Of a stretch of 64,000 bases of DNA, positions 59,472 through 64,000 are shown piece after piece. A program made the translations under genes and the position numbers. How positions within the stretch are numbered: position 1 is the stretch's first letter; the number at the start of each line of letters is the position of its first letter. The notes under the pieces are model-generated. The model was not told where the DNA came from and did not search any database. It was given only the letters and a program-made list of their open reading frames with translations. The DNA is from Bog-756 sp963738545 (GTDB taxonomy: Bacteria; Actinomycetota; Acidimicrobiia; Acidimicrobiales; RAAP-2): positions 682,001 to 746,000 of the forward strand of contig CAVTXA010000007.1 of NCBI GenBank assembly GCA_963738545.1. Direction: 5' to 3'.

Positions 59472-60453
59472 CGTCACCCCGGGCGACCCCTCCGGCATGC
59501 GCGTCAGTCGGTGGCGTCTTCCCATCATCGACTTCCATACGCACTTTCCCGTACCCGACGAGCACCCTCCTTCGGCCGAGGAGCGCTACCGACAGCGCTT
59601 CGGCGACCGCAAGGCCGCCATCGTGAAGGACAGCTGGCGCCGCTACCAGGAGGAGTGGTGGACCGCCTACGGCTTCCCCTTTCCCGAGGAGCACGAACCG
59701 CCGCCCGATGAACAGGCGCGGCGGTGGTCCGACGAGATCGAGGGGGCCGCACTCGAGGCCGTGGTGTTCGTCACCGGTGGCGGCAACCGGACCCTGGCCC
59801 GGGCCATCGCCGGGCGACCCCGGATGCTCGGGTTCGCCCATCACGACCCGTTCGTCCCCGGAGCCGACGCCGAGCTCCGCCGGGCCGTCGTCGAGGACGG
59901 CCTGCGCGGCTACAAGGTACTGGCCCCCGCCCTCGACGGCCCCATCGACGACGAGGCCCTGTTTCCCGTGTGGCAGGTGGCCGAGGACCTGGGCATTCCG
60001 GTCCTCATCCACTTCGGCATCCTGGACGGCGGCGGCGGGACGGCAGCCCATGTGAACATCGACCCGCTGGTGCTGCACCCGGTGGCCAAGGCCTTTCCCG
60101 AGGTGCCCTTCGTGGTGCCCCACTTCGGTTGCGGCTACCCGGCCGAGCTCCTCCAGCTGGCCTGGGCCTGCCGCAATGTCCACGTCGACACATCGGGGAA
60201 CAACGAGTGGGTCCGGTGGATGCCCTATCCCCTGAGCGTCGAGGACCTGTTCGCCAAGTTCCTCGACACGGTCGGTCCCGAACGGGTGCTGTTCGGATCG
60301 GACTCCGCCCACTTCCCGCGGGGACTGGTCAAGTCCTACTACGACCGTCAGGTGGCCATCGTGGGCGACCTCGGACTGTCCGCGTCCGAGCGGCACCTCG
60401 TCTTCGCCGGGAACGCCGCCCGCTTGCTACGCCTCGGGAGTGACCGAGCGTGA
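59464..60453 (+). CDS. Amidohydrolase 2 family protein (decarboxylase/hydrolase)
   Basis: A 329-residue TIM-barrel protein of the ACMSD-like amidohydrolase 2 group. It has the N-terminal metal motif IIDFHTHFPVPDE (H-x-H), the mid-barrel ligand in IPVLIHFGILDGGGG, VVPHFGCGYPAELLQLAWAC, and the late catalytic aspartate in VLFGSDSAHFPRG, then LVFAGNAARLL. The family includes decarboxylases (ACMSD, gamma-resorcylate) and lactone hydrolases, so the chemistry is open. ATG 59464 overlaps the preceding gene by 8 bp, and its stop overlaps the next gene's GTG by 4 bp. Two metal-dependent hydrolases in series suggest stepwise breakdown of one compound. Confidence 0.87.
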   Translation: MADVTPGDPSGMRVSRWRLPIIDFHTHFPVPDEHPPSAEERYRQRFGDRKAAIVKDSWRRYQEEWWTAYGFPFPEEHEPPPDEQARRWSDEIEGAALEAVVFVTGGGNRTLARAIAGRPRMLGFAHHDPFVPGADAELRRAVVEDGLRGYKVLAPALDGPIDDEALFPVWQVAEDLGIPVLIHFGILDGGGGTAAHVNIDPLVLHPVAKAFPEVPFVVPHFGCGYPAELLQLAWACRNVHVDTSGNNEWVRWMPYPLSVEDLFAKFLDTVGPERVLFGSDSAHFPRGLVKSYYDRQVAIVGDLGLSASERHLVFAGNAARLLRLGSDRA

Positions 60454-62408
60454 ACCCGCCGTCCCCGGAGCGCCCGCTGCTGGCCACCAACGCACCCGAG
60501 ATCGACGATCCTCCCTACCTGGTGCCCACGGGGAACCTCTGGGTCTCCCTGGCCGACATCGACGCCACGGACGGGTCCTTCCACTCCCTCGGCGTCCTCA
60601 TCGAGCGGTCGCTCGGACTGGTCGAGGCCGACGGCGGGCCTGGGGGCGAACCGCTGCTCCGACCCTGGATGACCGTCGACGGCGAACCGGTGGCGCTGTC
60701 CGGCCTGGCCTGGCGACGCCAGGCCCACTGGCTGCCGGTGTTCACCTGCGACGGTCCCGGTGGCGTGCTCGAAGGGAGGATCTGCGCGCCCACCGACGCA
60801 CGGGGTGGCGAACGGGGCGTGGCTCTCCGCCTGGTCTATCGGCACACGGGGAGGCGTCCGGTCCGCGTCGGGCTGGGCTGGTCCGGCCGGTGGGCCACCA
60901 CCTCGGTGACCCACCTCCGCCCGAAGACCCTCGGCGGGCAGTTCGCCGGCCTCGACGATGCCTGGACCGGGGCCCGGACCGTCTCCTTCACCGCCGGGCT
61001 CCCGCTCGTGGCCATCGCCTGGCTGGGTGGCGAGGGTGTGGCGGTGAGCGCAGACGGGGATGCGCCGGTCTGGCATGCAGGCGTCGAGGAGGAGGCCGCC
61101 CTCGGCGGGACGGTCGTTGCCCACCTCTTCCTGGGCGTGTCCACCGAGACCGACGGGGCGTCGACCACCGCCCTCCATCTCCGTCGCCGCGGCTTCGAGG
61201 CGCTGTGGGAGTCCAGCGTGGACTGGTTGGACCGGCGGGCCCTACCGGTGGCGGCGGCGGTCCCGGCCGGGGTCGGCTCGACCGTGGCGCTGGACGAGCG
61301 GGTGAACACCAACCTGTTCTTCAACTTCTTCTTCGCCCAGGGGGACTGCCTGGACACCGGCCGGAGCGTGCTCGTGACCTCCCGGAGCCGGCGCTACTAC
61401 GTGGCGGCGGCGTTCTGGAGCCGGGACGCCTTCTCCTGGACCTTTCCGGCTCTGCTGCTCTGCGACCGGGTCCGGGCCCGGCGGGCCCTGGTGTCCTCGC
61501 TCGAGGCCGTCGGAACACGGGTGGCCGACCACGCCCTCTACCTCAACGGAACGCCGCTCTACCCTGGCTTCGAGCTGGATCAGGCCGCCGCCCCGATCCT
61601 CGCCGTCTGGCGCTACGTCCAACGCACCGGCGACGTCGGCGTGCTGGATGAGCCCGCCGTCCGGGATGCCGTGGAAGGGCTGGGGCCCGCCGTGGCCCCC
61701 TGGCGCCACGCGGACTGCGAGCTCTACGGGACCTTCCTCCTCCCGACCGACGACCCCACCGCCTACCCCTACGTCACCACGGCCAACGCCCTCCTGGCCG
61801 CAGCGTTCGAGGCCCGGGCCTCACTCTTCGAGGCGGGTGGCGGGACGGCCCGGACCGACGCCGAAGTGGCGGCCCGGACCGAGCGGGCCGCCGCCGACCG
61901 GGCCCGTGCGCTCGCCATCCGCACCCAACTGGTCGAGAGGTTGACCGTCGAAGGACCCTTCGGGCGGATGTGGGCGTGGGCGTGCGACGCCGGCGGGGCG
62001 ACCGAGTGCCGCGACGAGCCGCCGCTCGGACTCCGCACCCTGCCCTACTGGGGCCTCGGGCACCGGGACGATCCCCTCCAGACCGCCACCCGGCGGTGGC
62101 TGGACGAGGTGAACCCCCACCACTACCGGGGCAACTACCCGGGATCGGGTGCGGCCCACTTCCCCCACCCCTCCGGATTCGACCTGGCCAACCGGCTGCT
62201 CGACGGGGACATGGTCGACGGCGACCCGCTCGAGCAGTTCGGCACCCTGCCCCTCGACTACGGCCTGGCCTGTGAGTCGTGGGATGCCGACAGCGGCTAC
62301 GTCCGGACGGGGGCGGCCATGGCCAGCATGGCCGGTCTGCTGGCCTGGACGGCGTGGGAGCACCTCTCGGGCCGCACCCGCTGGGACCAGCCGGCCCACC
62401 CCGGATGA
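60450..62408 (+). CDS. Six-hairpin glycosidase-like protein (GH125-like)
   Basis: A 652-residue protein. Residues 1-230 are a beta-rich domain (GNLWVSLADIDATDGSFHSL, LRLVYRHTGRRPVRVGLGWS). From about 270 comes an alpha/alpha-barrel with NTNLFFNFFFAQGD, YYVAAAFWSRDAFSWTFPAL, LNGTPLYPGFELDQAAAPIL and later HHYRGNYPGSGAAHFPHPSG. The WSRDA and GFELDQ stretches resemble catalytic regions of six-hairpin glycosidases such as GH125 and GH15. I cannot confirm the catalytic acids or the exact family. There is no signal peptide, so it acts in the cytoplasm. GTG 60450 overlaps the previous stop (GTGA), and its end overlaps the oxidase gene (ATGA). A glycosidase between amidohydrolases and an amine oxidase is unusual. 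Confidence 0.75.
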   Translation: MNPPSPERPLLATNAPEIDDPPYLVPTGNLWVSLADIDATDGSFHSLGVLIERSLGLVEADGGPGGEPLLRPWMTVDGEPVALSGLAWRRQAHWLPVFTCDGPGGVLEGRICAPTDARGGERGVALRLVYRHTGRRPVRVGLGWSGRWATTSVTHLRPKTLGGQFAGLDDAWTGARTVSFTAGLPLVAIAWLGGEGVAVSADGDAPVWHAGVEEEAALGGTVVAHLFLGVSTETDGASTTALHLRRRGFEALWESSVDWLDRRALPVAAAVPAGVGSTVALDERVNTNLFFNFFFAQGDCLDTGRSVLVTSRSRRYYVAAAFWSRDAFSWTFPALLLCDRVRARRALVSSLEAVGTRVADHALYLNGTPLYPGFELDQAAAPILAVWRYVQRTGDVGVLDEPAVRDAVEGLGPAVAPWRHADCELYGTFLLPTDDPTAYPYVTTANALLAAAFEARASLFEAGGGTARTDAEVAARTERAAADRARALAIRTQLVERLTVEGPFGRMWAWACDAGGATECRDEPPLGLRTLPYWGLGHRDDPLQTATRRWLDEVNPHHYRGNYPGSGAAHFPHPSGFDLANRLLDGDMVDGDPLEQFGTLPLDYGLACESWDADSGYVRTGAAMASMAGLLAWTAWEHLSGRTRWDQPAHPG

Positions 62409-63556
62409 CCGACCGCTCCGGCGAACGCTTCGACGTGGCGGTCGTCGGCCTGGGTGGCATGGGGTCGGCCGCGGCCTGGCACCTGGCGCGACGCGGCCAC
62501 CGTGTGATCGGCGTCGAGCAGTTCGGGCCGGCCCACAACCGGGGGTCCAGCCACGGCGCCTCCCGGATGGTCCGCCAGGCCTACTACGAGGATCCGAGGT
62601 ACGTGCCCCTCCTGGTCCGGGCCTACCGGCTGTGGGACGAGTTGGCCTCGGTCACCGGCCGGGACACCCTGGTGCGGACGGGCGGACTCATGATCGGACC
62701 GGCGGACGGCTCCGTGGTCACCGGCACCCTGGGCAGTGCCGAGGCGTGGGGACTCCCCCACGAGGTGCTCGAGCCCGCCGACGTCGCCCGGCGCTTTCCC
62801 ACCCTTCGCCTCAGCCGGGGGGATCTGGCCGTCGTCGAGCCCGGTGCCGGGTTCGTCGACCCCGAGGCCACCGTGACCACCCATCTCGGCCTGGCCGCCG
62901 ACGCCGGCGCCACCCTGGTCTTCGACACCACGGTCGTGGCCTGGGACCACGAGGGACCCGGCATCAGGCTGGACACGTCGGCGGGGACGGTGGCCGCCGA
63001 CCGGCTGGTGGTGTGCGCCGGCCCCTGGACGGCGCGGATCCTGGGCCGGCTCGGCGACCACCTCGAGGTGGAGCGCCAGGTCCAACACTGGTTCGAGCCG
63101 GCCGGCGACATCGGCCGGTTCGCCCTGGGGCGTCATCCGGTCTACCTGTGGGAGTACGAGCCCGGGGCCGAGTTCTACGGGTTCCCGATGCTGGGCGACG
63201 GCAGAGGGGCCAAAGTGGCCTTCTTCCACCGCGGGAGCCCGGCCGATCCCGACCAGCTCGACGGGCTGGTGCCCGAGGCCGAGGCCGGCCCGCTCCGCGA
63301 CCTCCTGGCCGATCGGATCCCGGACCTGGCCGGACGATGGCTCTCGGGCGTGGCGTGCATGTACACCATGACGCCCGACCGACACTTCGTGATCGGTCCG
63401 GTCGAGGGCACCGGCGGTCGGGTGGTGGTGGCCGCGGGCTTCTCCGGCCACGGCTTCAAGTTTGTGCCGGTCATCGGTGAGCTCCTCGCCGACCTGGCCA
63501 CGGGCGTCCCACCCTCCGTGGCGTGCTCGTGGCTCGAACCGGGTCGATTCCCCTGA
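62405..63556 (+). CDS. Monomeric sarcosine oxidase / N-methyltryptophan oxidase-like FAD enzyme
   Basis: A 383-residue DAO-type flavoprotein. The Rossmann motif is VAVVGLGGMGSAAAWHLARR with VIGVEQFGPAHNRGSSHGAS (the GSSHG of MSOX/MTOX). VVCAGPWTARIL is the second FAD contact; the cysteine in VACMYTMTPDRHFVIG aligns with the one that binds FAD covalently in MSOX. AAGFSGHGFKFVPVIGEL closes the fold. It oxidises secondary N-methyl amines with release of formaldehyde or an aldehyde and hydrogen peroxide. ATG 62405 overlaps the preceding stop as ATGA, so it is the last gene of the amidohydrolase operon. Confidence 0.91.
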   Translation: MTDRSGERFDVAVVGLGGMGSAAAWHLARRGHRVIGVEQFGPAHNRGSSHGASRMVRQAYYEDPRYVPLLVRAYRLWDELASVTGRDTLVRTGGLMIGPADGSVVTGTLGSAEAWGLPHEVLEPADVARRFPTLRLSRGDLAVVEPGAGFVDPEATVTTHLGLAADAGATLVFDTTVVAWDHEGPGIRLDTSAGTVAADRLVVCAGPWTARILGRLGDHLEVERQVQHWFEPAGDIGRFALGRHPVYLWEYEPGAEFYGFPMLGDGRGAKVAFFHRGSPADPDQLDGLVPEAEAGPLRDLLADRIPDLAGRWLSGVACMYTMTPDRHFVIGPVEGTGGRVVVAAGFSGHGFKFVPVIGELLADLATGVPPSVACSWLEPGRFP

Positions 63557-63569
63557 GCGGCCTGGATCA

Positions 63570-64000
63570 TCAACGCTCCGGGACGGGCTCCGCCGACCAA
63601 CCGGTGAGACCGGCGACCCGGAAGGTCACCAGCTCGGTGAAGGGTCGGTCGCGATACGGGGCGTACTTCTGACTCAACAGCGCGGCGAGGTGGTCCCGGG
63701 CCGGGGTCTCGACATCGATGCGTCGGAGCGTGGCCCGGACCCACCACAGCTGCGACCAGTCCGTGGCGTCCCAGTGGTCGCACAACAGGACGGCCCGCGG
63801 ATCTGCGTCGAGGTTCCTCTGACGCCCGAGCCGGGAGGTGCTCTTGTCCTTGACCGTGTCCACGGGCACGGCGATGGTCGGACCCTCGACGGCGAAGCAC
63901 ACCGGGACGGCGTCCACACCCCGCTCGGCGTGGATCGTGCCGAGGACGCCACGGTCGGCGTGTTCCAAGAGCTGCTGGCAACGGAGACGGTCGAGCCGCA
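63570..64000 (-). CDS. PPOX-class flavin/F420-dependent protein, 5' end beyond window
   Basis: The frame is open to the right edge (codons read from base 63998), giving at least 142 residues of a split-barrel flavoprotein. Features are LRCQQLLEHADRGVLGTIHA, VDAVPVCFAVEGPTIAVPVD, KSTSRLGRQRNLDADPRAVL, LLCDHWDATDWSQLWWVRAT and the end LVTFRVAGLTGWSAE, the pattern of the F420-dependent PPOX family (TIGR03668-like). In-frame starts inside the window (such as TTG 63968) would drop the first strand. The role is an F420 or flavin reductase of unknown substrate. It converges with the sarcosine oxidase-like gene, 13 bp between. Confidence 0.85.
   Translation of the reverse strand, partial: RLDRLRCQQLLEHADRGVLGTIHAERGVDAVPVCFAVEGPTIAVPVDTVKDKSTSRLGRQRNLDADPRAVLLCDHWDATDWSQLWWVRATLRRIDVETPARDHLAALLSQKYAPYRDRPFTELVTFRVAGLTGWSAEPVPER

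Overview
The window is high-GC (about 70%) actinobacterial chromosome, most likely from the class Acidimicrobiia. The reasons are codon use, the F420-type luciferase-like oxidoreductase, an ECF41 sigma factor, many PaaI/TesB thioesterases and acyl-CoA enzymes, leaderless starts, and several proteins of a type I associate with that class. The taxonomic call is inference. I see no rRNA, tRNA, CRISPR array, insertion sequence or prophage. About 47 protein genes fill most of the window.

Layout. 1-1015: end of an FtsX-like permease that enters from the left edge. 1074-3964: TrpB2-type tryptophan synthase beta chain and an amidase. 4048-13081: a recC-recB-recD operon on the minus strand; recB carries a frameshift and recC an 18-bp tandem repeat. 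13329-14103: a DUF5684-like membrane protein with a proline-rich tail, broken by small indels. 14180-17697: minus-strand MFS exporter, MerR regulator, dienelactone hydrolase and DUF6295 protein, with a candidate MerR palindrome upstream, divergent from a PaaI thioesterase. 18408-20601: FAD oxidoreductase plus ECF41 sigma factor behind an exact ECF41-type promoter. 20684-23916: lipoprotein and an FtsH-like protease with one frameshift.

23946-28163: PerR/Fur regulator and catalase behind a promoter with an embedded palindrome, divergent from a membrane diguanylate cyclase. 28305-30243: thioesterase, SDR and HxlR regulator. 30389-35493: hypothetical and membrane proteins, two very small Arg-rich ORFs and a carotenoid-type FAD oxidoreductase. 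35540-45902 is the signalling region: FtsX permease, NarL-type regulator, stand-alone receiver, ten-TM histidine kinase, ABC ATPase and a response regulator fused to a class III nucleotide cyclase. Divergent from the cyclase are a cyclic-nucleotide-binding protein and a metallo-beta-lactamase-fold hydrolase. Together these look like a phospho-controlled cyclic nucleotide circuit (make, sense, possibly degrade).

45896-52327: glycosyltransferase, LLM oxidoreductase, TesB thioesterase, acyl-CoA dehydrogenase, PdxH and a class V aminotransferase. 52494-55016: third FtsX permease. 55062-57649: flavin amine oxidase with an N-terminal-nucleophile C69 hydrolase. 57813-63556: an operon of two amidohydrolases, a six-hairpin glycosidase-like protein and a sarcosine-oxidase-like enzyme, with overlapping joints. 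A PPOX-type flavin/F420 protein runs off the right edge.

Three conserved genes (recB, the DUF5684-like gene, ftsH-like) show small indels. This looks more like sequencing error than decay, but the sequence alone cannot settle it.
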